From positions 74,529,735 to 74,593,734 of the forward strand of contig CM019215.1 in the NCBI GenBank assembly GCA_009741485.1: a stretch of 64,000 nucleotides of DNA, written 5' to 3'. Within the stretch, counting starts at the first letter, position 1, and each line of letters starts with the position of its first letter. This DNA is from Malurus cyaneus samueli. Its lineage: Eukaryota; Chordata; Aves; Passeriformes; Maluridae. The notes beneath the pieces were generated by a model. It searched no databases. It worked only from the letters and a program-made list of their open reading frames with translations, and was not told the DNA's origin. The position numbers were made by a program, and so were the translations under genes. This document shows positions 12,320 through 25,976 of the stretch, piece after piece.

Positions 12320-15300
12320 CAGCACAATGAAAATATTCTGGAATTACTTCAAAAAATATCTCACTACAGTAGTGAGTGAGAGCTCTGTAGTTAAAATAAC
12401 CTTAATAGAATTAAATACTAGAGTGAATGGAAAAACAGATGAGCCCTGTGCTCGTATTTAATCCATTGCTGTCTGCCAAAATGTGTGTTTTTTTGCAGTA
12501 CTGGAGATTGTTTCACCTCTGCTCCTCTTGGGCAGTTGCTTTGGGGTTGGACCAACATAATGGACAATTCTTCATTAGCTCAGATAACAGGAAAGAAATG
12601 AACACAGATGAGAAAGGCTTGGCAGAGTGAAGTTTGATTGTACAAAATCCCAGGGTTTTAACTCCTGTTTAGTACCAGACCCAATCTGGCTGTTTCCAGG
12701 ACCTCCTGAATCTTTGCAAGGCAGCAAGCAGGCACAAGTACTTAAGCTTGTTGTCAATGGAGTTTGGAACGCAGATCAAAATTTGTTTGTATGAATCAAG
12801 GATTACCTTGCTACTTTGAACAGTTTATTTCCTCTTTTATCTTCTTTCCCCATGAGCCATCTCGCCTCCCAATTTTCAAACCAAAACAAGGTAGGTAAGG
12901 TTGTTCTCACCCAGGGGTTCTCAAGCCAGAACTTCACCTCTTCTCATCCCTAGCAGGATGATTTTCCCCTGTCTGGGGCTTCTGTGTTTCTGCTCTGTGG
13001 GCATTGCCCCATACCATTTGTCACAATTGTCCTGTTCCTTACTACAGCAACAGCTTCTTTCAAACACGTTGATTTATTGTGCTGAACCCTCTCCAGTTAA
13101 CTGTTGGCACAGGCATCTCTGCCATTAGGAATCCCTCGTGCCATTTCCCATCCTTCTCCCGAATTCTTCATGTCTTTGGATCTCAGGGCATTTCTTGCAG
13201 TCATTTCCCATCCTAGCTGTGTGTCCTGTCCTCCCGCTGCCAGGTATTCCCAGACCCCTGACTGACTGTAGACTTCCCTTTGGGCTCATCTGTTCTCCTT
13301 CATCCCCTCTCCCTGTGTTCACTCCTGCCTGGATGCAGATTAGGTGAGAGACTGCCTGGTGCTGCCAAGGCTCACGGGGAATATACTCCAACAGCCATTG
13401 CAAGGCTTGCCAAAACCTTGCGCCAGGGCACAGGATAGTTTATTCTGGCAGGCTATATGGTCACCAGCCTGCCAGCTGGCACTGCTTCTTTGGTGTACTT
13501 GCAGCATCTCAAAAAAATGCTGATTCTTCCTTGCTTTGGGTTTATTTTAAATCCTCTCTTACATGTCTTGAGTTTTATGGCATCAGCTTTTCCCTGTGGG
13601 CTCTAGGAATGAGTGGAGCCCAGCAGGTGCCCTCTAGGTGCCCACAAGTGCAGCACAGCTGTGAGCAAAGAGCTCTTTTGGTTCCCTGACCATCAGCCAC
13701 AACTTCAGTTGCACTGAGTAGAAATCCTCTCATGGGTTAAGAAATTCTCTGTGTTAGTTTACACCCCCACAACCTCCCCCGACAAGTGGGAGGTGCAAAT
13801 GAGTACCTCAAAGCAGAAGTCTCTATCTCTGGATTACTTCCTTCCCTACAGAAAATAATTAATTTTAGCTGGCAACTATATTCATTTGGATACTGAGAAA
13901 CTTTCCTGTGTGCTTGGTATGTTGGAAGTAGTGAATAACTGAGGTATGTGGAAAGGAAAGAGCTTACATAACAGAGTTTCACAGACCTGTGGGGAGACCT
14001 GGATTTGCTCAGCCCTGCTCTGCTGCATGAAGCTCTTTAGTTTTCACCTTGCAAATACAGATTAAGCATAGAAAATGTATCAGACCAGCTTCTCAACAGC
14101 TTCTAGATCTGCTCTTAATTTTCCCCACTGTCATTTCTTAGGATGTTTTTCACTCTCTAATGAACAAGTTCAGCTCTCATTTTTGCATCTTGCCTTTTGG
14201 AATGCATTCTTACACATGGATGACTTCACCCATATCAGCAACTCCTAATTCTTTTCCTTCCCATTCCTGGAACACCTCATGGCTACCACTGTCAACACTG
14301 AATAATAATGAGTTTTCCTGCAGTCAATTCAGACCACTCACTGTAAACAGCATCTGTTTGCATCCATTTGACTCTTTAAAGACTTTTTATTCTAATCTGT
14401 TGGTGTACACAAAAAAGAATATGGACATGTCTGAATAAAATTCTCTTTTTGTCATGACAACATGGCTGATTCCTTTAAAATAATTCTGATAAAATATTGT
14501 TCACATCTCTGCTGTACTTCTTAAGTTTTACTTTTCTTTATTGCAGACACAGGAAGGCTAAATCACATAAAATTGCAAACTTTTTTAGAACTATGTCACG
14601 ACTACTGATGTGGTCTCTGGGATGATCTCCATACTGCCTCTCCCACTTGCAGATTCCTCACCAAAATATTGAATAATTTTCTTTGCTAGTTTTACTGGAT
14701 GGGTGTAGATCATTGCTGTTTATACTTGAATCTTCATTTCCATTTATTTCATTTTTGACACACTGATCAGAGGATGGCAGTTGCTTGCTTAAGAAGCTGT
14801 GAAAATATTTATCAAATAACGCCGTGGCACTAATGTTCTTGTGTGTAAAACACCTTTCTCCTACCACAGGTGGGCTAGAATAAGTTGCTGAGTTTCTTAA
14901 AGTAAGTTCAGAATTGAAGTCATAGAGTTGACTGTGTCTGTGAGGTGTTACTTTCTTTTTCATTCAGATCGTTGTGCTGAGTCTCTGTTGCTGCAATAAA
15001 AGTCCATTGCACTCCTGTGAGAAACCCCTGCTTAACACTGAACACACCAGACAGGTGGGACACCTTCAGATTATACCAGGAATCTGTGTGTAAAATTTAA
15101 GAAATAAATTTAAGAAGAAATGTAATCCTAGATCCAGGATTTTTATTGTATACAGCAGAGTAAATTCTGCAACTGCTTTTAATAATAAGACTGGTGCCAT
15201 GAGAGATTGCCACTTTAGGTTCTCTTGAATTTGAAGGAATATTTTTTCTAAATTGATTTTATATTGCACGAAACTATATCTTGCAAGTGTTGAGTTTTGA

Positions 15301-16310
15301 GGATACTGACAGTTTGCAATTTATTCCTTATTGTTAGTCTTCATACTGACATGCTGGCATTAAAATCCAGTTTGCTGAAGTTATTTCCATTGCTCCTTCA
15401 GAAAGAAGTGGTACTGCTTTGTTTTAGCATGTCCAGGCCAATCCCACAGCGAATCATTTTGCAGCTTTGCACTTTGTTTTTACAGGGTTTTTCACTATAT
15501 TGAAAAGATTATATTCATTTGGAGTTCCTGTCTATCCCTTTGGGGTGGCCAGAGTGCAGGAAGGAAACTTAGCTTTCTCTTGAACTGTGGCTTGCTTTCT
15601 GTCATATGGGGACTTTTTGTGCCAAACTCTTTTTAAGGCAATAAAGCAAGCCAAATCCAGGTCAGGTAGACCCAGTTCCTTACAAAATGTAATTGTTGTT
15701 TTCTTACAATAGACACAGCTTGAAGAAGTCCAGAAGTCTTCCAGATCATTCATTCTTAGAGAAACTGATGTTAAGAAAACCTGTTTGTGTTTAGTTCTGG
15801 AAGCAGCAGAATGCCCTCTGAATCCTTGTTTCTCCTTGCTTAGGCTTGTACCAGACATGTTTCACACTACCCTGGTATGAGGTAGAATCTCCAGTGTTGA
15901 AAGAAAATGTTGATGATCTCCGACTCTTTTGGCCTCAGAACTGTTACTTTCAGGGAGGTGGCAAACGTTTCTGTGCAGCCTTCAGGAAGCCTTTCCTGGT
16001 TCTGATTGAAATTCCAATCATGCCTGAATGCCTGCTTGTATGCACAGCTTGTGTGGAGCAGCCTATCTCCTGTTCTGCTCTTAATTAGTTCAGAGCCTAC
16101 AATCATCCTAAATTTGTAGATATTGAAGACTCTACCAGTGCAACCTGATAGCTAACCTTAGATGTTAAAATGAGTTTTGCTGCAGCACTTCAAAGGTATT
16201 ACAACACCAGGGTCGGTGATGACCTGGTGACCTGCAAGGTTCTCATTTTGTTAGGTTGCCCAAAGCTCATACAGTTTGTTAGGAAAGAAAAGAAGAAAAC
16301 AAACCCAGAC

Positions 16311-16350
16311 ATTCTTTGTAAATTCACAAAATTCTTTGTAAATTTACGAA
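16311..16350 (+). repeat. Two-unit 20-bp tandem repeat
   Basis: Two adjacent 20-bp units, 16311-16330 and 16331-16350, identical except at two positions (C/T at unit position 15, A/G at 18). Each unit is itself partly palindromic (TTTGTAAATT...ACAAA). It looks like a local slippage duplication. Confidence 0.85.
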
Positions 16351-18863
16351 ACGTAATACGTGTGGAATATAAACCAGTTTGGCTACCTGTGAAGGTATTT
16401 AAAACCCCATAAATTCTTTGCTCGGAGCTTTTCTGTCTCTCATTGCATTGCGTGAACCCTATCAAGTCTACTTTTCTTCCAGCTAGATTGTATCTATATT
16501 CAGCTGTATATTAGCAAAGCTGTGAACTTACGATGGTTTCACTTCCTGCACCATTTCTGCCGTCCCAGGCTGGTGTGGTGCGTGCCCCCGCTTTGCCGGC
16601 GCCTGTTGTGAAACTTTCCTCTTTCAGAAGCTGTGCCCTGGGCTGTGGGAAAGATATGTTGTAATGCTGGGGAGGAGGGAAAAAGCACACCACATCTACA
16701 AAATGGTCATTTCTCAGAACCTGAGTGGTGATCTTCTCCCCTGAAAATGCTGCAATTTGGGCTGGTTTTGTATTATTTTTTCACTTTTTAAAATGTTTTT
16801 GTTTTTTATGGAAAACTGTTTACCAGTAACACTTGTTGAAGGAATAACTTTGCATGTTTGCTGTCTGTGCTGTACCTTTTCAGACAGAAAAAAAGTTATT
16901 CTGACATTAACTCAATGTCTCTGCAAGGCTTAGCAATTCTGACCTGACAGAAAGAAGGGCATGGAAAATAAGAAATTCTCTGCAGTATTTACTTGAGCCT
17001 TCTGTCTGTCCACACAAACCAAAATTAGCAACGTCATTGTAGATGTTGGGTGGTTATGCCACACATGGATTTATGAGCTTGCCTAAACATCTTGTTATTA
17101 GAAGTTTAAATATTTACACTGAGAGTCTGCTGCCTTATGGACTCTTGTGAGATTATTTCTGAGCAGTGAGGATGTTTTTTTTTTCTTAAATTGAGAATAT
17201 TCTAAGATTGACTTTAACATAAAACTGCTTTAGTGCTCTTCTAATCAACAGTTACAGATTAATTTATGCTATATCAGGGCTTAAGTGTTACTTAATCCTT
17301 TTAGAGTTCTAGCAAAGACTGACCACTTGACTAAGATTATGCAGCTTAAAAAAAAAAGAGTTTTAAATAGGACATTGAAGCAGAATTAGGTAGAGCTCAG
17401 CGTGCTGGCTTTTGCTGGTATTTTCACATTGGCATTTTGTAATGGTAAGGCATATTTCTGTGTGGGACCCTTAGGAAATCAAGGCTTGTGCTGTCTACTC
17501 CTCTTCAGAACCCAATAAAAATCCCCCTAAGTGAGAGTCTTTGTTTTTGGCTTGGAGTGTTAAAGCAGAAATCATTATATTGGGTTAAATTTTCAATTAT
17601 TTTCTGTTTAGTTGTACCTGCATATAACTAAATATGCCCTTGGCTCACCAAACATTATCCAGCTGGCAATCACAGGGCAAACAACACATTGAATATAAAA
17701 AGACTGTTCTTTAAACAACACTTTCTGTGCTTGATGTGATATTCCACTTTTTATTGTGTTGGGAACTAACACTGTTAAATGGAGGCAAATAATTGCTATG
17801 AAAAAGCCCAGATTTTCTGAATAGACTATCTTCTAAATCATAGTGCATGGCGGGAGATAGGAAACAACCAAATAAACCCAATGGAAGGATTGGCTTGTAA
17901 ATGACTGTGTGCTGCACTTGAATATTGTGGGACCTGGGGGAGCTGCAGGCTGCCAAACATCACCCACTGAGGAAGGCAGGGGCAGCTCTCCTTCAGCAAA
18001 ACAGCAATGGTCTTCAGTCAGTGCGGAGAGGGGAATCATGGGATGAGGCCATTCGTGTCAGGGAGGCATTTTATAGCTGCGGTTGTCTGCAGTGGATCTT
18101 TTAATTCTAATATTTTTAGCAGAGTTTTAATTCATTCAAAGAACAAGATAATCCTATTTTTTTTTCCTCTTTTAGAAGTTTGCAGGGAGGTAAAAGAAGG
18201 ATTAAGTAACGACTTAGGAATTTTGCAGTGAACATGGATGTTGGCTCTCGGTTGCTGTAGCTACATCATCCATCTCAACATACAGTAGCTATGGGAACAG
18301 CGCTATTGGACCTTGCAAAAGGAATGCAAACATTTCATTGCTGGCTTGCCATTTGTCAGAGTCCTTTTCTCAGAAGTCTTAACATGATTTCCATTCCGGT
18401 CTTAGCTCATTCAGGCCTAAAATTCTAACCATGGCATCTCCCTCCTACAGAGTCAGTCTCAATGCAAACAGGTCTCTTTTCTCTGTATTCTTACAAGTCT
18501 TTCTATCAAGTTCTACTTTGTTGATTGAGCAATGACACTGAGTAAAATATAGCTGTAGACAACAGGGGAAATCAAATGGGCATCGACCAGCTTCACAAAT
18601 AGCTTTGCTGCTCAGGACGCACCTGCAGTTGGACTGTTTAGCCACAGAATCCCATGGGTATTGTGAGTCCAAATGTTCTGGTTGTGCTGGATCTTGGGGA
18701 ATATGGTGGTGGTGAGCAATTTTGAAATGCTTTATAGTAAAGCTTGTAAAAACAAACGGTAATAATTAACTTAATGTGTTTTAGAAAATGTAGCAAACAG
18801 CTTTAAGGAGTAATAACACTTTGTTTAAATGTAGATATAAATAAGTTGCAACTGTTTAGTGCC

Positions 18864-18886
18864 TTTTTTTTTTTTTTTTTTTTTTT
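18864..18886. repeat. T23 homopolymer
   Basis: Twenty-three uninterrupted Ts. Simple low-complexity DNA. Confidence 0.93.
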
Positions 18887-21800
18887 CACCCTGCCACATT
18901 CTAACATACCCAGGAAAATTCCTGCTCTTTCCTGGCTGAAGAATTGACAAAATTTGGTATATGTGTATTAGGCTACTTTACCTGAGCACTCCTAAATGTT
19001 GGTGGCCTTGGGAAGGAACAGAAGCCCCATAAATACTGCTCTGTCAGAAAGCTACAGGAAAAGAAACAGGACAGTTAAAGTAAGATACTTATGTTGATGA
19101 AATTAATGTTCACAGCATGACTCTGTCAAAACTTGGCTTAGTACATTATAAGCAATTTACCAAAGAGAACTGGTATATTCAAGATAAAGACAGCCAGAGT
19201 GTCCTGGTTTTTGAGAGCAGAATAGAGTTGAGTTTGAACCTCAGGAACTTGATCCAGGCTTACGATTTTTGGCTTCAAATCAAACCAGTAACATTCTACT
19301 TCCTAGGAGATGAACTAAAATAAATCATCCGTGAAGCCTGATTCTGCTTCTTGCTTCTATCTATTCTACTGCAAGTAAGATTTCTTATTAAAATCACCAT
19401 GGATACATGATCCTTATAATCCTGTGAGTCTTTTTCTGATTGTCTGCTTAGCTGCAGAAAGTTAACTAATGCTGTGCCTAAAAGAAATGAGCTGCTGCCC
19501 CTCTCCCAGAATCTCAAATCCAAGCAGTGCACTTTTAAATCAGCCGCGGACATATTGACCTGGTTTCATTGTGGCAGATGCATTTGACAGTGCTTCACAT
19601 CCATCCAAGTGGGATTTGGACTGTGTGCTCCGTGCTGCCTGGCCTTTTGCAGTAACAGAGAATTAAAACAAGTGGGAAGTTGCTCAGGAATCTTTGGGAA
19701 GAGTGGAGCAGCAGTTCAGGAACAATTGCCCTGACACAGAACTGTTTCACAGAGGCATGAGCACACTGCAGACAAAAAACGACTTATTGAACCACTGGTA
19801 CAATCGCTATGGACCAGTTGGTTATTACTGGTAAATGGTAAAATCAGGATTTTGATTTGTATGTCCTTATTGTGAAAAGACAAATGTGCAATCTCCCATC
19901 CTCTCTCCTGTTGCTTACAAGCATGAATTTTAGTCCCTTACCCTCGGTGCCATACAGTGCATTGAGTGACTTGGTGGTCATTGAGAACATCTCCCGGCTG
20001 CTGGGCAGGCAATGGGCAGAAAGGGAGGGCAAGGATTGAAGGTCCTGATTTTAGTAACTGCAGCAATATTTTGTGCATAACCATTCTGCCATCATCACCT
20101 TCTGCTGGCATGGGCTTTAAGAGAAAGGCAGCAACAGTGACTTACACTGTACCTGTTATTTCCGGGCTCTTCCTTGGCAGCAGTGATGCGGTGTCATTGT
20201 GTGCTTCTCCAAGAAAGGCTGAATTGAAAATGACTTCTGTTGATGTTTAATGTACTGCAGCAAATGCTCTGTCGATCTGTAAATCAAGACATTTGTTCTT
20301 CATTTTTAGCAATGCCCTTTCCCTGAACTCATTTAATGAGACAGTCGTAAGATGTTTGTATGTTCTCCAGCTGGACTGGGTGCACAATTCCTGAACTCTG
20401 TCTCTTACTACGTTCTCATTTGAAAGTGTCCTGTGTCAATGGATAGTGGCAGCTTTGCTTTTAAGGCAGCTGTGTTCCACAGAACACCCCTCTGATGTTG
20501 AAAGCAATATATTAGACAGGAAGATGCTTGAGAGTGACAGAATTTGGGAAATTTTTTTTGTTACTGAAGTTCTTGACAGCTGTATTTTATAAAAGTGAAG
20601 GGGCAGTGTAAGAAAAGGGAATGGTAATCTATGGATGGTAGTGTACAGACCAAAATGTGACATACAGCATAAGGTGACAGAGAAGAGCAGAAGACTGCTA
20701 TTTGTTATCCCTGCTTGTCACAGCAAACATGCATAGAAATCACTTCTGGCATATAAATGAAGTTTATGCAACTACAGAAATATAAACAATTATAAAAGTA
20801 GATTTAGAGATGTAGATTATTGCCTCTAACTTCAGCTATCTCTTAAAATAAAAACATAAAAATGATGTTGCTAAGTAACTGAACTATTTTCTATCTGTTC
20901 TAGATTAAACTGGAAGTGAAGATTTTGTCAGCCCATTTAAGAATTTTTATGCCCCTTTTCTGCTGAATGTTGGGGCAAAAGTAGATTGCTCAGTTTCTTG
21001 GGTCAGACCCACATCTCAGCCAAGTGCACTGAGCAGCATTTTACCAAGAACAGGTTGTGCAGACACCTTTCTCCATGCACTTGGCTGTTAGATCTCATTT
21101 GATGCCTGGCTGAGCCTAGCTTTGTGCATTCCAATGGTGCCACTTTCCCAGTGACGCCAGGGACGTGGGCAAGCCAGCCTTGTGTCCAAACACACACTGA
21201 GCTCTGTTGCTGGGGTTGCTGTGACTATTCTTTGTTGGTTTGCTGCTTTGTTTTGGTGTTTTTCTAATGCTGTGCCTTTCTAACCTAGCCCAGGACATCA
21301 TCTTACACCTCTGTCCAACAGCTAATGTATCTGACTTCCAGTTATGGGCACAGAGTACTTTTTGTTTGCAAATACCCCATGGAAAAAGAGATGAAGACTC
21401 ATCTTGTGTTAGCATATTCTTGCTCTTTTTGAACATGCAATAGATAGACTTCTTACATATCCTTTTGTCCAGATTTCTGTTCTCTCCTTTGTTCCTCTCC
21501 TCCCTTCCCTCACAATGTGAAAATGTGAGTTTGCTTCTGGGAATTTCAGCTTCTTTTGTGGGGTCTTTGCTTCCTGCCGGTGCAGAGGAAGCAGGAAGGT
21601 GACGCCAAATGGCACCAGGAAAAGGAAAATGGGGCCCATCCCATGCTGAACATGCATAGGACAGCTTGGAGCTGATGTGTTTTGTCATGGTAATAGAGAA
21701 CAGTATGAACCATCCTGACCCTGTACACAAGTGGATTTGGGTTTTTTTATTAGAACAAAAGACATCTTGCCTGCTCTGTATGATGGTCCACGTTACCTTG

Positions 21801-23112
21801 CGTGCTAGAATAATTTGCTGGATATTTTTGCAGTGAGAAACATGGTAAAAAAACAGAGGAAGGACAGTGAGAGGGAGGTGACCTGCCATTTTTCCAATAT
21901 CCACTTAAAAGCAGACAAAAGACATCTTTTCTTCAGAAATGTTCTAAGGGGAAAAAGTCACCCTCTTGTCATTTCTCCTTTTGCAAACTCTGTTGGATGT
22001 AAAAGCAGTTTCATTCTTTAACATTTGCATTAATCAGTTTGCATCCTAAAATCACTGTTAATCCTGGGGGCTGCAGAGATATCTGCCATTTGTCAAATAC
22101 TTACACAACATTTGAATTATCAGAAAAACATAAAGATCAATTTAGTAACCTTTTCTTGGCTTTTTTTTTTTTGCTAAATATTTCCTATAAGATCATGCTC
22201 AGTATGGGCAATAGGACTGAATAACTTAGTTTTGTGAATTATAGTAATAATTTTTGCTTCAGTACCTTATTTGCTGGCTAATAGTCCTATTTAAAATCTG
22301 TGGTTTAACTTTCCTCTGTACCTTTAGCTTGCAGGTTCTACATAAGACTTTTTCTTGGCAGCTATGCTTGTAATGTCCAGATTAGTACCCTAATGCCTTA
22401 ATAATTCTGAGATCTAAAACACTGCTGTAGAAAAGAGTTTAAGCATAGCCTGGATCAGAAGAACTATTTATCAATTATTATGTCCCATTTACATGGAATA
22501 CATTAGCCAAGTGTACATTGTTCAGGCTTCTAGGTCTGCTATGCAGTGTGACCCCATGGTACCGAATGCTGATGAGGTACAAACTCCTGTATCTTCTCGG
22601 GGGGGGGAAGTGGTAGGAGAGTGTATATTCATTTTCTTTTTGCATTTAAAGTAGAGTTGAAACCCTAGCAGGATTTAGGTGGACAGGTGTATTAACCTTC
22701 ATGAACCCACAGTACCAAATTTTTGCTAATATCTGAAAGAAATGTGTCTCCTCAGTGCTATAGAAACCCCAGCAATATCATGCTCCAAAAAAAAAAAAAA
22801 CAAAAAGTATGGCTTGGAGGTGTTTATAGAATAATTCTATGGAAGTATCCTCATGTAGATGCCATGGTTTCAGGCCATGGTGTCTGTAAACCTGCACAGT
22901 GCCCTGGAGCACTGGTGCTCTCTGAAACCTTAGCGAGATCAGCAGTGGAGCCCTTTCAGAGCTGCAAAGTTTCCATGTGAGGTGTTAAAGGGAAAAGAAA
23001 CATTTCAGTGATGCATTCTCATCTTCTGTGCTTAACCATTGATTCAAAATAAGCACAGACTGACATTCTCAATGAAGTCCCCACATCTGAATGGGAATGG
23101 AGAATGGTAACA

Positions 23113-23200
23113 CCTTCCTTCCTTCCTTCCTTCCTTCCTTCCTTCCTTCCTTCCTTCCTTCCTTCCTTCCTTCCTTCCTTTCCTTCCTTCCTTTCTTTTT
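23113..23200 (+). repeat. (CCTT)n tetranucleotide microsatellite
   Basis: About seventeen near-perfect CCTT units, then degenerate CTTT/TTCC sequence up to about 23200. It is a strand-asymmetric pyrimidine tract (polypurine on the - strand), likely length-polymorphic between individuals. Repetitive FLPS- and EGRK-type peptides can be read through it in several frames, as expected from the four-base period; they are not genes. Confidence 0.97.
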
Positions 23201-24506
23201 CCCTGTACCTTTCCAGTACCAAGGGGAAAGAACATGCTTTTTTCCCCAGTTTTTATTACCTCTTTACAAACTCCAGATCTTGTTTCCTGGTAAATTTAAT
23301 TGCAATAATGCTCTAATGTCTCTCGTTTTTAGCACAAAAAATGGGTAGGTGCACAAAGTTGTTCTCCTGTTGCTCTCCTGCCTTCTTATTAACAGTCTTA
23401 AAGTGCTTTGTCATGTCCCATGAGGGAAGGCAGGGCATTATATTGTTTTAGACATAAGTCCAAGGTAGAGTTACAGAGGGCTAATGGAAACTCAGGCTTT
23501 TAATTTCATCCTTCTGTAGTTAAATATTTAATTAATTGCTGAATGTTTTTGCAGCTGAGCATTAAGTCTTTTGTTCCACATGCTTAATCCCATGTGCTGA
23601 ACCTTCATAGGCTCAGGGGTGCATTCTGCTCCTCAGCATCGTGCTGAGGTGATAGTCAAGGGGAGGCTGAAAATCTCCGTGATTTACAGTGGAGAAATGG
23701 TGCTGTACCTCGCAAATGTAAAAAAATCTGCTTCCATTGACTGTCTAAACACTGCTGGAAAGTCATTACAGCAATCTGAGGAGGGTGTTGCTCAGCTGAG
23801 AGTTAATTGCTTTCAGTCTGTATAGGCAGGTGCTCATGTGTAGCTGCAATATTTCTTTTCTCCGGCTATTAGCTCGCAGATATTGATACCCACCCAGATT
23901 TACCATGGACACTAATGTTTTCCAGCTGCTGCTCACTAGCATGTGCTTATTTCTGGCAGGAGAGCTGCATTTGAGTAACTGTAGATGTTGTATGGTTGGG
24001 CTGCATATGAAACACTTGATTTTGGAAAAAAAATTGTTGAATGTGAGGTTCAACAAAGGCAACTGTCTTCAGAGCCTCTGGTTTGGTATTCTTTGCTCCG
24101 GCTTCTAACTTCATTCATAGGAAAAGGAACAGCACTGAAGTCTTTGTGTCTCTTTTCTGATTGTTTTTATCACTGAAAAAGAATTGTACTGGTAAATGGT
24201 GGAGAAGTGATCAAAGCTAAATTCCATCTTCCTAAATATAAAACTAAGTTTTAATACTCATTTGAGTACTGAATTGCAGGCAGTCATTTCAGATTACATT
24301 TATTTAGCATTTGTAAGCATTATTTTGTAGTTGAGTCAAACTGTGTTTATGATGACATAAACACCATTTAATGGTGGCATTTTGTAAAGACTGGGTTCTT
24401 GCTTTGGACTGTTATCGGTAGTTATCTTTGAGGAAAAGATCATAAGGAAAAACTCTCAAGAATGCTCAACTGAATTTTGAAAATATAACACATGAAAATA
24501 AAATAC

Positions 24507-24559
24507 GGAACTTAAAAAGAAGTGAAGAAACCNGGAACTTAAAAAGAAGTGAAGAAACC
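24507..24559. other. Artefactual contig join: 26-bp duplication around one N
   Basis: A 26-bp sequence at 24507-24532 is repeated exactly at 24534-24559 with a single N (24533) between. An exact repeat meeting at a lone N is what results when two overlapping contig ends are abutted without being merged. In the real chromosome the sequence is probably present once, and the window is about 27 bp too long here. Confidence 0.9.
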
Positions 24560-25976
24560 CTCATCTCTTCAGCAATACTGAAATTGCACACTGATTTGTA
24601 TCTGAATTACCACATTACTCTGAACAAGATTTAGGACTGCTCTTTTGATCTTGTCTGATAACAAATAGTTGTTTGCCAGTTGTTAAAAATAGGAAAGAGG
24701 TACAAAAAAAGATGGTCAAAAATATCCAGGCAAAACAGTTGAAATGGCCTCATAGGCAGCCAGTTTAAAATTCCCATGTTTTCATTTGTGGATTAATTGA
24801 ATTCTATAAATAACAAAAATAAAATCCAGTGATTGTTCTAGTGCTCTAGCTGGAAAACTACTCAAGAGCACCAAAAATAAAAATATCAGTTATATGGAAA
24901 AGGCCAAAGGATTTTTTGTCAGAACACTCAGTAGCTGGAGAGTTAATGGCATAGATCATCTTACAGTTATTCATTGTTTGTAGATGACAAAATTGTTATT
25001 GACTTTATAAAGTTCATTTATTTTTTTAGCACAATTTTGGATTTTATGTGCAGGTTTGAAATGGAAAAAATGTTAGAGATGCCTCCTTTCTCTACCTGTG
25101 TTGACTGACAGACTCCCATTCCTGTACTCCTGACATACTAGTTACCAGGAGCTCGATTCTCTACTTTCCATCCAGAATTCTTCTGTCTTCTCTGGGGCCT
25201 TGTTATATAGTCCTTTATCAGGTTTATTTCAAATGGTGCTACATACCTTGGCTCAAATATGTACCGTTAATTTGTTAGAACAAAGCATGCTAAGAACACT
25301 CACAGAAATTTAAAAATAAATTTAAAGGACTCTTGTGTTTCTTGAACTTATCTGAATACCAGCCTAACAGGTATGAGTGATTGAAATAAATTGACACCCA
25401 TTTTTAAAATGAATGTTTCACATACCCTAGTCTCCTTGCAAGCATGCAGTATGCCCAATCATAAATATTTAAAATGAATGATGTTGTAAGAAGTCATGAT
25501 GCAAAAAATGTCTTCTGGTTTAGAACTCCTTCAGGACTTTCTTTGCTTAATCAAAGATTAGAAATGAAATCTAGATTATTTTTGTAGTAAGTGCTAGAGC
25601 TGATGCTTTTAAAAAGATCCAAGTGCTTTGACTTTATGATAAAATTATGAGCTGGCAACTTACAAAGCTTCATAGAAACCAAGTAAATTTAAAGTTGAGT
25701 GTCATATGGTTATGATCCATATTATTTACTTACTTTAACCTCTCTTCTTTCTCAGGATGGAATCTCGAATGTTTTTTTGGCACGCATATATTTTTTCCTG
25801 ACTGGTCTCTGTCAAATATGATAATGAAAGTAATTTTCTTTTAGTTTTAAAGGGAAAAAAGCCCCTTAATTATTTTCTTTTTCCTCTGTAACTTTTGAAC
25901 TTTTTACATGGAATGTATGTTTTCTATGGCCTTGTGTTTATGAAGTGCAAATGTTCTGACATAACCTGCAGAAAAA

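Larger units (their letters stand above)
6009..16310. other. Non-coding intronic sequence, no gene seen
   Basis: AT-rich DNA with no recognised coding region. It contains a T-rich patch (6880-6939), a 33-T run (7944-7976) and a (GAAAAAA)n tract (12283-12319). Slightly GC-richer pockets at about 9390-9700 and 13120-13400 give frames of 60-90 codons on both strands with no recognisable domain. No element could be named in the rest. Confidence 0.55.
16351..25976. other. Non-coding intronic sequence, no gene seen
   Basis: AT-rich intronic DNA. It holds a small CpG cluster (16561-16601), a T23 run, a long (CCTT)n microsatellite and an artefactual assembly join. The longest open frame is a 262-codon - strand frame at 21116-21904 with no recognisable domain or compositional sign of coding; it is discussed in the findings and not called as a gene. 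Confidence 0.55.

Noticed and set aside
23019..23348. Several repetitive frames (EGRK and FLPS periods)
   Set aside because: Products of the (CCTT)n microsatellite read in different frames.
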